Positions 11,664 to 20,838 of a stretch of DNA of 64,000 bases are shown piece after piece. The notes beneath the pieces are model-generated. The model had not been told where the DNA came from and searched no databases. It saw nothing but the letters and a program-made list of their open reading frames with translations. This DNA comes from Selaginella moellendorffii. Lineage: Eukaryota > Streptophyta > Lycopodiopsida > Selaginellales > Selaginellaceae. The stretch is taken from assembly GCF_000143415.4 (NCBI RefSeq), contig NW_003314311.1, forward strand, positions 124,001 to 188,000, read 5' to 3'. The position numbers and the translations under genes are program-made. The stretch's first letter is position 1. Each line of letters starts with the position of its first letter.

Positions 11664-11838
11664 TGTGAGGGCCAAGTGTACGGCTACGATGCCGTATACT
11701 AATATTAGCGTAGTGGGATTTTGGTAGCCATCGGATTGGTTTCAATCCGGACCACTCGCTTCTGTATTTAAGCTAGGGTTTTTGGGCTAATTGATATGCA
11801 CATTTTTGTATTCCCTTTCCATATTCCATGCACTCACA
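11664..11838 (+). repeat. 3' LTR of gypsy element
   Basis: 175 bp, matching the 5' LTR except at about seven sites. It is preceded by the purine-rich gaggagggga (11651-11660) as polypurine tract and followed by TAGT, the right copy of the target duplication. Confidence 0.9.
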
Positions 11839-12153
11839 TAGTAGCATCATTATTAATTTCATGTATATCATTGTTTATTGGACAATTTATTCTAGCAGAT
11901 AGTATAAAAAAAACATATATATGTTTAAATCTGGACTTACATAAGTTGTATAAAATATAGAACCCACTTGTGTATTCCTACTAGAAGGTAATGAGTGTCT
12001 TAAAAATCTAATAAAAATTGAAGCTAAAAGATCCATATTTATTAGCATTGGAAGTGTTCTATTATCTCCATAATCCTCATAATGAAATATTTGTTGAGAA
12101 TAATCTATTAAAAAATATAAATAAGTAATTAAAATAAAACTTTTATATTTCAT

Positions 12154-13239
12154 GTGAGAACGATTAGTATTTGTGATATAAAATTAATCGGATGTATTAT
12201 TCAATCAAATCAAACAGTCCATTTTGTATATAAGATAATATTTAGTATTAACATATTAATTTACAAATAAATCATCCAGTATTATAAAGGCAAAAATATG
12301 ACATATGTGGAAATGTTAAGTAGTGTCTTAACTCTTTTATTCTTTATTGTTTATTCTTTTAATTTTTAGTTTTTCCTTATATTTAATGCTATTTTCTTAT
12401 GTGATGGTATATGTGCAGTTATATTTTTCAATTGCAGATAAATTTACATTTAGTTTGTGTTTTGTGATTGTGTGGATTATAATATTTGCATGGGATATGT
12501 CACACATGTGTGCAATCATGTCATCTCCTCTTTTTTGAGTGATTCAATTCAATCTATAATCCATAGAACTTGGTATCCACTAGAAAGTGCAAAGCATTGT
12601 AAGATTTTGTTGTGAGCAATTAATGAGTGACTTTTTTATGGTTTTCTTGCTATGGATTTATAGCTAGCAACAGGAGTATACATCCTTCCTATGAAAGAAT
12701 TTGATGTGAGATTAAGCTCCTTGAGATTTTGTGGTGGTGGAGATACAAACCAATTGAAGTTGGTAGATTTTCATTGAGATCCAAGCACTTGATCTTTTGC
12801 AATTGTGGAGGGATCTTTCTCAAGAGGATGTTGCTTCTAAGATTGTGCCAAGAGCCTTAGAAGCATGGTGGTGGTAGAAATTAGGCTTTGCTAGGTTACT
12901 GAGTGAGATTGACATTTTTGCTTGTAATGCATATTCTCTCTATCTTGGCATTACATGGTGACTAATTGATGAGTTTGGTGCTTGAAGAATTATACATAGC
13001 ACTAATGTGTACAAAACCATACAAACATGGCATGCCAATGCTTTGAAAACACTTACGTCCAAACATTAATTTATGAGTCCAAATGTATACTAGAAATAGT
13101 GGGTAGGTTAAATGTATAATTATTTGAGACATTGTCTTGCTCTCCACTGGGCATTACTATTCTTGTTTGCATCTGGTTTAGGTAAGCCCAAGTTCCATAC
13201 CATGCTAATTAATTTTAGCATTGGGTTTCTAAGGGCTAT
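12154..13239. other. AT-rich DNA without a recognisable gene
   Basis: The upstream side of the lectin pseudogene, with only short frames. No domain, RNA gene or repeat was recognised. Confidence 0.45.
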
Positions 13240-13480
13240 AGGGGGTTTCAAATGTATAGTAGAGTAAAAGCATACTTGACCACTTGAAATATTATTTGGC
13301 TCCCTAATAAGTATATATTTATGCTTGTTTTACATTTTGTTTCTCAAGTTCCATACCATACTAATTGGTGGAGGCCCCATATCTTTGCATTAAGGCATCA
13401 GTATTAAATAGTGTTATACTTTTTTGGCTCCATTTTATGTTTTAATCTTAGTGTTGGGAAATGCTTTAGGATTGTTACAA
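13240..13480 (+). repeat. Fragment of dispersed LTR family (ggttccaaatgtatag type)
   Basis: It starts gggggtttcaaatgtatag and continues with the landmarks ttccataccatactaattgg, ggaggcccatat..., and tcttagtgttggga. The same order occurs at 17590, 25436, 52954, 60084 and 60904. This copy is partial and diverged. Confidence 0.5.
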
Positions 13481-13780
13481 TGTTCTAACATATAAATTAT
13501 TAATATCTTCAATAAATTTATAGATTATATATAAGATAAAATTTTGTCTATATGGAACAGAAAGAGCTTGTGGTCTTTCATAATACTCAATTATACAGTG
13601 AGTATGCAAAATGAATAAGAATAATAAAGCAAGAGAAATCAATATAGTAATTTATAAATTTTTCAAGTTATTTTAAATAGTTATATTGAAACTAAATATT
13701 AAAAATATAAATACATAAATCTATATAAATGAAGATTATAATATTATAATTTTTCTTATATTTTCCTTTATATATTATTA

Positions 13781-14690
13781 TGAGGTCTAGATGTACAGCT
13801 ATAATACCATATACTAATATTAGCCTAATGGATTTTAATGCCATCAAATTGGTTGTAATTTGGACCACTCACTCTTATATATAAGCTAGGGTTTTTAGGC
13901 TAATTAAATATGGACATTATTGTAATCCATTTTCATATTACATGCACTCATATTAGTGGATATGAGGGTAACTTTGATTGTCTCTAAGGAGTGCTTGGAT
14001 TTGAGCTTTCAGTTTAGATCTAGCTTTTATATCATCTAAATCTCATATACTCTTTTTATTTTCCATTTCTTCTTTTTTGCTTTTCTCCTTTTCATTAATC
14101 TTTATTGCAAAATAGTAGCCTTCTCCTCCTTTGACTCTATCCATATAAGTTTCCCATATGTCTATCTGATGTCTTACAATTCATATGTCTTACAATGTCT
14201 TACAATCTGATGTCTTACAATAAGACATTGTAGTGATATAATAATTTGGTTATAGCCACTCGTGCGGATTGGAGCCTTATCTCAGATGTTTTCAAATGTG
14301 CATTTAGACATGTTAATGATTGTGATGATGCCTTTTAGTACTTACATCATCTTTGCTAAAGGCCATAAGTAAGTTAGTGTTTGCTTCTAGAACCTCTTGT
14401 TTATTACGGAACCAAATATGTTAGAGTGGATCAAGTTGGGAATGTTGTGGCTAGTGCTTCATAAAGATTTTGTGGAACTAGCTATATATACATTTGCCTT
14501 AGCCACCCTTGATGATACTCTTCAACTGACACATGACACTCTTCAACTGATGCTATGAGATATTACTTTTCCCATATATCATTACATGTACTTCACTTCC
14601 AGTTTTAGTGGGAGATGATCTTGTTCTGATGCAAGTTGATGCTATTACTTCTTGTGTTCAAGGGCAAAGGCAAGGGCAAGGATAATGTCA
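13781..14690 (+). mobile_element. Old truncated relative of the 6.9-11.8 kb gypsy element
   Basis: An LTR of about 172 bp (13781-13952) aligns by eye with the 6908 LTR, with many transitions. It is followed by the same leader (ttgattgtct, agtgcttggattt) and by a gag relic at 14250-14680 that retains the text of ATRADWS, FRHVNDCDDAF and ATLDDTL with stops. A short internal duplication of tgtcttacaa occurs at 14170-14225. Protease, RT and the 3' LTR are absent. Confidence 0.75.
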
Positions 14691-14930
14691 TGGTTGTTAG
14701 GTGCCAGCTTTGGCCACGTGGTTAGCATCGGTAAAAGGGAAGCTCAAGAGTATATGAAGGCATATTAGGGTAAGGAACTTAACCTACCCTAGGGCTCATA
14801 GTGGAGTGGCAGTATAGTGGAGCTTTTGAGGTAGTTCGGGGGGGTGGTTAGGTGGTGAGGAACCTTAAGAGGAGGTGTAACATAGTTTAGGAAGACTAAA
14901 TTTTTGTCTTTTCGCGCCAAATTATAATAT

Positions 14931-16100
14931 TGGTATCATAAGAGTTGGTTGCGATGGTTGACCAAGTTGAATACTAGAATCCTATTGTCGATGGTGGTGC
15001 CAAAGATGGTGCTAATGGAGCTATGGAGGTTTAAATCATTCAAGATGTTGTTCATGAGCTCTAAATGAAAATCAACAAAAGATGCAAGATAAGATGCATG
15101 GCATGATGGATACCATGCATGAGCATGTTGAGGCACTCAAGGCTAGATGTGGTAGCACTCCAAGAAGCCTTCCTTGGTAGATTGACTCAAGATTTTAACC
15201 TTTACCACATATAAGTAAGAGTTACTCTCTATTATTCATACTTTACAGACGTGGCAACACTATCTTTATGGTGTAGTGTTTGTGGTGAAGATGGATCACA
15301 AACCTTTTGTGTATCTTTTTACACAGAAGGAGTTGAACACTAGGCAAGCTCATTTGATGGTTAAACTTATGGAGTTTGGGGAATTTCTTATTGAGCATTG
15401 TTTGGGAACATTAAATGTGGTGGCAAATATTTTATCTCATATTTGTCATACAATGGCAGAATATGAAGTTGAGTATTGTAAATCATGCAAGCTCTGTTAG
15501 CAAGTAAAGGTGCCATAGGAGAAGCCAAGAGGACTTTTGCAACCTTTACTTATTCCTTAGAGCTGTTAATGTAGTATTTTTATGGATTTCATTACTTGTT
15601 TGCCACACACACAAAAGCAAAAAGAGCAAATATGGGTTATAGTGGATCGGTTGATGAAGTATGTGCAATTGTTGGCTCTTCGGAAGATTATCATTGCCTC
15701 AAACTTAGTTATAGTCTATTTAGAGAAGGTTTTTCCTGATTTTAGTTTGCCAGAGGACATCATTAGTGATTGAAATTCAAAATTCACAAGTGGATTTAGG
15801 AAGAGCTTTGCAAAAGCTATGCAAGTGATTTTGAAACTCTCAAATGAAGATCACCCACAGACAGATTTGCAAACCAAGTGTGTGAATCAGGTGGTGGAAG
15901 ATATACTATGCTGTAGCATTGGTAAAAGGTAGGGACAATGAGATTTATATCTTTCGTTGGTGCAATTTGCTTACAACAATAGCTTCCACCAAATGGCTAG
16001 GGGATGATAGCACAAATGGAAGGAGGATTTCACTAATTTACACCCGGCTAGAGCTCTTTCCACCAAGAAGAAGGTGTTGTTTTTGTTCCCAGAATTCCTA
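14931..16100 (+). mobile_element. Internally deleted gypsy relic (PBS, gag start, RNase H, integrase)
   Basis: TGGTATCATAAGAG at 14931-14944 matches a tRNA-Met primer site, and a gag start (ATGGTTGACCAAG) follows at 14956. The sequence then jumps to RNase H (KMDHKPFVYLFTQKELNTRQ, VVANILSH) at 15276-15500 and integrase (MDFITCLPHT, IWVIVDRLMKYVQLLALR, FPDFSLPEDIISD) at 15582-15780. Further decayed integrase (HPQTDLQTKCVNQVVEDIL) runs to about 15990. Protease and RT have been lost, probably in one internal deletion near 15150-15270. No 3' LTR was found. Confidence 0.7.
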
Positions 16101-16373
16101 GAAAATTTATGGATTCTCAACTATGGGCAGTGTGACATCCATAGTTGCAGCTAGGTTTGCCTTCTTCCCCCTGACGCCACTGTCATATGCAATGATCCAG
16201 GACTAGATCACTAGCCACTCGGATGTAGGCTGTGTGATTATTATCAACTAGTTGTTTTTGATCTTATGGTCTTGTTGGGCCAAAAAAAAAAAATGTTACT
16301 CTCAGCAATAGATATCTAGGCTCTCACAACAATTAAGAACGTAGTGAAATGTGATACATGATGTGAATTGCAA
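16101..16373. other. Short unassigned spacer
   Basis: No gene or repeat recognised. A run of A at 16283 is the only notable simple sequence. Confidence 0.4.
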
Positions 16374-17253
16374 AATTCTATGAATTATCAAAGGGTATGT
16401 GCTTGAGCGCTTGCGCGGATGAATAGCGATGACTTTTCACTCGCAGTCTCAGAAAATAATGTCCCTGAAACGCCCAAGAAAGTTGTAAAACAACTACTTA
16501 GTGAATCACTCCTGCTAGAATTTCCACCTCAGCAACCAAATCTCCCTTACCTCATGGGAATCTATAAAGCGCACAAGAATAAAATGTGCTGGTTAACAAA
16601 TGTAGAGGGATGTGCCATTTTTGAAATCACAATATGCCTAACAGCTATCTTAAAAGGGATACAGGAGGCACTACAAAACATGGCTGATGATTTCTATGCA
16701 CGGGCAAAATTCTTTGGAGGAAAGACGAATGCATGCTGGATCCGTGGATCCACAAAGGAGTTCACGATTAATCTCCCAAACAGGATCACCATGATCTACA
16801 CGGGGGATATCACCAAGTGCTATGAAGACATCCCCCTTGAGGGAAATCAAGGCCTTACGACGGCCATGACAAATCTTGTCAATTTAGCTTTTGCACACCA
16901 AAACCACCTCCAAAAAGACCTTTTTCTGATTCAAAAGAAGAATGGCGAGCTTGAGGCTGAATGGAAACCTCAGCGCCACTCATCAGTAAAGGCTACTAGA
17001 ATGGATCCAACAAAAGTTATCGTGCTAAATAACTTTATTATCCGGAACACATATGTCCGGCTGGGCAATAGAGTATGGAGACAAGTTCGAGGAATTCCTA
17101 TGGGCTTCTCGTGCTCACCTTTGTGGTGTAACTTGTACCTGTTCTATTTCGAGTATAACTTTATTACTCGACTCAAAAGTGTAGGCCGGTATGATTTGTT
17201 GCACCTCTTTGAGCACCTCTGGAATTCTATGAATTATCAAAGGGCATGTGCCT
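16374..17253 (+). mobile_element. Penelope-like retroelement fragment between 31-bp direct repeats
   Basis: An RT-coding fragment is bracketed by direct repeats at 16374-16404 and 17223-17253 (each begins aattctatgaattatcaaag). They differ at only two positions, both C/T. The repeats could be a long target-site duplication or terminal repeats of the element. The insert is only ~0.85 kb, so it is a truncated copy. Confidence 0.55.
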
Positions 17254-17255
17254 AA
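16419..17255 (+). pseudogene. Reverse transcriptase fragment, Penelope-like or TERT-like type
   Basis: An uninterrupted 278-codon frame. Recognisable parts are LMGIYKAHKNKMCWLTN (a K-HK block before the fingers), MIYTGDITKCYEDIPL (motif A, with a catalytic D and CY-(D/N)IP) and RQVRGIPMGFSCSPLWCNLYL (motif B, GIPMG-SCSP--CNLYL). This motif B differs from gypsy (MPFGL-NAPATF) and copia (LYGLKQ) types and fits Penelope-like elements or cellular rvt-type RTs. The frame runs into the right-hand direct repeat before the motif C aspartates, so the catalytic DD and any GIY-YIG endonuclease are missing. Its freedom from stops is notable beside the decayed neighbours. Confidence 0.6.
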
Positions 17256-17589
17256 GTGTACACAACCATTTGCTACCTCATGTTCACTCTGTGAGTGTGG
17301 GGCGAATATGGCCATTCATGGACTTGTGTTCCGGTCAGCTTGATTGCATGTGGATAGTGTGGCCCTTGACTTGTCCATGTAGCATCGATGGCACGCACAA
17401 CACCTAGTGGCAAATTGAAACTAAATTAAGTCCTTACTTTGTTATGTTTAAAAAGCATCCCTGAACAACAGTGGAATTGGGATTGCATTTGAGTAAGGAT
17501 GTTCAAGACAAGTTTAATTCAGAGGTGATTGATTTAGCCATAGAACTTGATGAGATTTTGATGGTGTGAAAATAGAATTTGCAGGGTTG

Positions 17590-18165
17590 TGAGGGGTTTT
17601 AAATGAATGTGTAATAGGGATAGTGGGTAGGTTGAATATGACCAACTAACCTAAAGCTTAATCTAGCTCCCACTTGTCCTTGTTTTGAATGTTTGTGCCT
17701 GTCCTTGTGTTGCATTTGGCTCAGGTCTAAGCCTAAGTTCTAAACCATACTAGCTAGTGAAGTATCCATATCATCCTGTTAGACCACTAGTATGCTGAAA
17801 TAGCACTAGACTTTGTTTGGCTCCATTTTGCATACTGATTCTAGCATTGGGATGTTAAAAGCTCTATAACTAATCCAAGTCATTTTGTGCTACTATCCCT
17901 TTGCTCTTTGGGCTGAACACTCAAGAGTCACTCTATGCTTTGGTTCCTTTGCTCCTTAGTTGTAAGCTTGGAAGTTTGGCTTTGTTCCTTCATTTGGTGG
18001 CCCAAGGCCCTGAAACATGGGTTCCAATCTATTGTCCTTGGACAAATAGCATGTGGCATATAGCATATGACATATGGTTTATGATAATTTAGATTGCACT
18101 TCATTGTTATCCTATGATAAATCACTATAGGATAAAGGGTGAAAACCACATACATTACAACCATG
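17590..18165 (+). repeat. Fragment of dispersed LTR family
   Basis: It shares a long ordered set of landmarks with 52954-53510: ttaaatg..tagggatagtgggtaggtt, the 'ccatactagct' block, 'ggctccattttgcata', 'agcattgggatgtta', 'gctctttgggct', then 'gtggcatat' repeats and 'aaagggt(g/a)aaaacca'. The end near ctacaac is similar in both. It probably represents the 3' part of an LTR about 0.9 kb long. Confidence 0.6.
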
Positions 18166-19119
18166 AGGAAATAGAAATTGCATGTATTGATTCTTGCACT
18201 AAATCTAGAATCTTGATGCTAAACCATGTATCCCAACCAAATCTACAAGACATGATTACTATTTCTTGAATTGATTCCCAAATGAGAATAAAACCCACTT
18301 ATCCTATCTAAAAAGAATGAAAAATAAAAATACATCTTTAGAATTTGAGCATGATGCCTAGAATTTTGTAGTTGGGCACATTCCTCCTTGCTTCTAAAGT
18401 CTCTCCAACACTAGTGCCATCACTACAACTTGACTAGAAGGCAATCCTCCCTAGTGGAGTCACCAAATATTGAAAGGGGAGCCTCTCAACAATGAGGAGA
18501 ACACTCTTTTATACATTGAAATCCTACTCAAACATATTTGTTATGTGAACTCTCTTACCCTAGAAAAATAAGGAAGAAGGGGAATATACTCTTGTGCCCT
18601 AGCATCTTCTCACACCTTTAAAATATTTTGATAATAAATATTTTAGGGAATCTTGCTCAAAGCTCTAAACCATCTCTTAACACTTAAGAGTAGATTGTTA
18701 GATGGAGAAAGTGTGTAGTTGAGGCATTAACACTATTAATACTTGTGTTAATGGAAGTGGCATTGTTATGTCAAGTGATGAGGAGTTTCCTTTAGAGTTT
18801 GATTTTTTATATCAAGTTTTAGGTGTTCATTTTGCATTTTATGGATGTCATATGTTGATTATATGGGCATTATATTTGATGCTTAAGCATACTCACCATA
18901 GAAAAAACTTTCAAATGAAAGAAAACTATATACATATATGACAGCTTTAAATTAGTTAAAATATGTAGTCAAATCAAAATATGACAACTGTAACAATAGT
19001 CATAGTAAAATAATATAGCTTTAGAAAAGATAGATTCTCGTTTTAAAATGACTCATTCTAGTAGAAACTTTTGACCTAGGTACCTATATGTTTCAATATT
19101 TTAAATTTCATCAGAACCT
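18166..19119. other. AT-rich DNA without a recognisable gene
   Basis: No open frame above chance and no repeat boundary recognised. Confidence 0.45.
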
Positions 19120-19590
19120 TTGAGTAAGGCTTTTTCTGTTTATACTCACATTCTTGCCTTTACCTTCAAAATAGTGATAAACAAACAAAAATAAGAATGT
19201 ACAGAAGAGAAGAATAGAAAAAGAATGAAAAGAGAATAAAAGAGAACTTAACCTTGAACCCCAAAAGTGTGAATAAGGATAAACATATGTCACTCTCTTA
19301 ACTCTACTTTACACAAACAGTTATGGGTGGGAAAAAAGTTAGTTAATTCAATGCAAATGCATACAATAGTGAGTGAGGGTTGTTTTTCAGCATGTTAAGT
19401 GCTACTTATATACTACATAATTTTATAACCATTCCTAACTAATTCATGCTTATCTATGATGAGTATTGCCTAGGTCAAGTCTTTCTTCTTTGGATGCCTA
19501 AGCTTAGGCATAATTCCATTTTGCTTAAGCTTTCTTTTTATGCTTTGCCTAGGAAGATACATAAGATAAAACATTTACCTCTTCATCACT
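19120..19590. repeat. Dispersed repeat, copy 1 of 2
   Basis: About 470 bp that match 58690-59135 in the same orientation. Both carry the aggctttttctg start, the caaac..aagaat purine-rich middle, 'gtgagtgagggttgtttttcagca' (split here for length), and the end 'aagataaaacatttacctct'. Identity is high by eye, with several small indels. No coding content. Probably part of an LTR. Confidence 0.7.
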
Positions 19591-20200
19591 CCCCAATGAC
19601 AAAGTTACTTCCTGTCCTCAAATAGTTGGATTGTCCAAATTCTGCTCTAGGTTGTTGAGCTTACTTTTCATAGTAACAAGCTCAAGGCTTTGGTGTAGAT
19701 CGTCAAGTTCTTAACACATGATCTAATTTTCCTGGTTAAGCATTATGATGCACTCTGCGTCGGTGGATATGGAAGTTAAGATTGAACTCTTGAGTTCTTG
19801 GATTATATAGCATTGATAATTCTACTCGCTTATAACTCTATCCACTTTCTTAGTGATTGTCTTGAGGTAGCTCAAAACTTGCACTTAGTATTTTGTAGCT
19901 TCCTTGTCTTCTACTGATTGCATCAGCTCACTAGTTGCTTGCCTCTTCCCTTGATATGTTGAGTAAACTCCTCCATGAAGTTTAGGATTTTTGGCTTGCT
20001 TGGCTGATTCATAGTCTTGTGAGCGAAGGTGCAATTAGCCTTGACTATATAGTGCTACTGTGGTGTCTATTGCTGTTGTGGCTGCCTCATCTTGCTAGAT
20101 TGATTGATCAAAAGTGTGTCACTATCAGATGTATAGGTGGACTAGAGAAGACTAAGTTTGTACTCCTTCGGTTCACCTACACTCTCTTTTGTAGCTTATC
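19591..20200 (-). other. Unassigned region with minus-strand open fragments
   Basis: On the minus strand, stretches such as YSTYQGKRQATSEL and VLSYLKTITKKVDR can be read with few stops. This might be a gag or linker remnant of an element using the neighbouring repeat as an LTR. I do not recognise a domain, so this is only a description. Confidence 0.2.
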
Positions 20201-20240
20201 AATTTAGATTTGAAATTGATCCAATGATTTTTGACCCAAT

Positions 20241-20434
20241 TGTAAGCAACCAAAGGGAACGACTCGAGAGACGATCCATGGGGTTCAAATATAGAGGGAA
20301 AGGGCCCATGAACAAGAGTGCACCCCCTTTTCCAATCGGTTAAGGGTCTTGGGATAGTTGGAGTTAAGCGTCCTTGGGTTTGAATAGTACTGGGCTGGGT
20401 GACCTCCCGGGAAGTCCAAACTCAGGAGCTTACA
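20241..20434 (+). repeat. 5' LTR of Cassandra element
   Basis: TGTAAGC...GCTTACA, 194 bp, with a 7-bp terminal inverted repeat. Identical by eye to the 3' LTR. Confidence 0.93.
20361..20417 (+). promoter_or_regulatory. 5S-rRNA-like internal pol III promoter region in LTR
   Basis: The segments gagttaagcgtccttggg, agtactgggctgggtgacct and cccgggaagtcc closely follow the 3' half of plant 5S rRNA, which holds the internal A box, intermediate element and C box bound by TFIIIA. In Cassandra elements this region is thought to drive pol III transcription. It is repeated in the 3' LTR at about 20760-20816. Confidence 0.85.
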
Positions 20435-20436
20435 TT

Positions 20437-20447
20437 TGGTATCAGAG
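20437..20447 (+). other. Primer-binding site (tRNA-Met) of Cassandra element
   Basis: TGGTATCAGAG lies two bases after the 5' LTR and is complementary to the 3' end of initiator tRNA-Met, the usual primer of plant LTR elements. Confidence 0.9.
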
Positions 20448-20639
20448 GGGTCTCGGGTCCGACTCTGTTGGTTGGCTAAGGGAATCACACCACATGTTGA
20501 TTGACATCTGGCTGGTCCAGTTTGCTCCCGCTGGGCTCGACCTGAGGGGTAGGGTGTCAAGAGAGCGAGGCTCTCGAGAGAGCTGCGGCTCTCAGCTTCC
20601 GTTCACGAGGGCGTGAACTTGCAGGGAAGCGTGGTGGAT

Positions 20640-20833
20640 TGTAAGCAACCAAAGGGAACGACTCGAGAGACGATCCATGGGGTTCAAATATAGAGGGAAA
20701 GGGCCCATGAACAAGAGTGCACCCCCTTTTCCAATCGGTTAAGGGTCTTGGGATAGTTGGAGTTAAGCGTCCTTGGGTTTGAATAGTACTGGGCTGGGTG
20801 ACCTCCCGGGAAGTCCAAACTCAGGAGCTTACA
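20640..20833 (+). repeat. 3' LTR of Cassandra element
   Basis: 194 bp, identical by eye to the 5' LTR. It is preceded by the purine-rich gcagggaagcgtggtgga and followed by the CCAAT duplication. Confidence 0.93.
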
Positions 20834-20838
20834 CCAAT

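Larger units (their letters stand above)
6908..11838 (+). mobile_element. Complete but inactive Ty3/gypsy element with short LTRs
   Basis: Two 175-bp LTRs (TG...CA) flank an internal region with gag, zinc knuckle, protease, RT, RNase H and integrase in gypsy order. The 4-bp TAGT flanks both ends (6904-6907 and 11839-11842). The 5' and 3' LTRs differ at about 7 of 175 positions by eye, mostly transitions. The coding region has at least eight stops, many of which look like CAG to TAG changes, so it cannot make its own polyprotein. It sits inside a lectin pseudogene. A much older relative lies at 13781-14690. Confidence 0.9.
6314..12153 (-). pseudogene. Bulb-type (GNA-like) mannose-binding lectin pseudogene, split by a gypsy element
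   Basis: The minus strand starts at 12153 with a signal-peptide-like N-terminus (MKYKSFILITYLYFLIDYSQ). It continues to 11839, resumes at 6907 and ends with TAA at 6314-6316. The C-terminal part has the diagnostic lectin motif QEDGNLVLY, preceded by FIWATKTYG and followed by a second weaker repeat (LILYQDGKPSIQMWSTE). B-lectin domains bind mannose through QxDxNxVxY sites. Removing the 4.93 kb insertion together with one TAGT copy gives an in-frame junction. Defects besides the insertion are a frame change at an A/T homopolymer near 11905-11912 and a TAG at about 6602. No kinase domain follows, so it resembles a secreted lectin rather than a receptor kinase. Confidence 0.6.
20241..20833 (+). 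mobile_element. Cassandra-type TRIM retrotransposon with 5S-rRNA-like LTRs
   Basis: Two 194-bp LTRs, identical on reading, flank a ~205-bp internal region with no coding capacity. It carries a tRNA-Met primer site (TGGTATCAGAG at 20437-20447) and a purine-rich tract before the 3' LTR. The flanks show a perfect 5-bp duplication, CCAAT, at 20236-20240 and 20834-20838. Each LTR holds a 5S rRNA-like segment. This is the definition of Cassandra, a non-autonomous element moved by the proteins of other LTR elements. Identical LTRs and a perfect duplication mean a recent insertion, in contrast to the rest of the window. Confidence 0.93.

Noticed and set aside
20361-20417. A 5S rRNA gene
   Set aside because: Only the 3' half of 5S is present, duplicated in two identical LTRs with primer site and target duplication. 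It is part of a Cassandra element.
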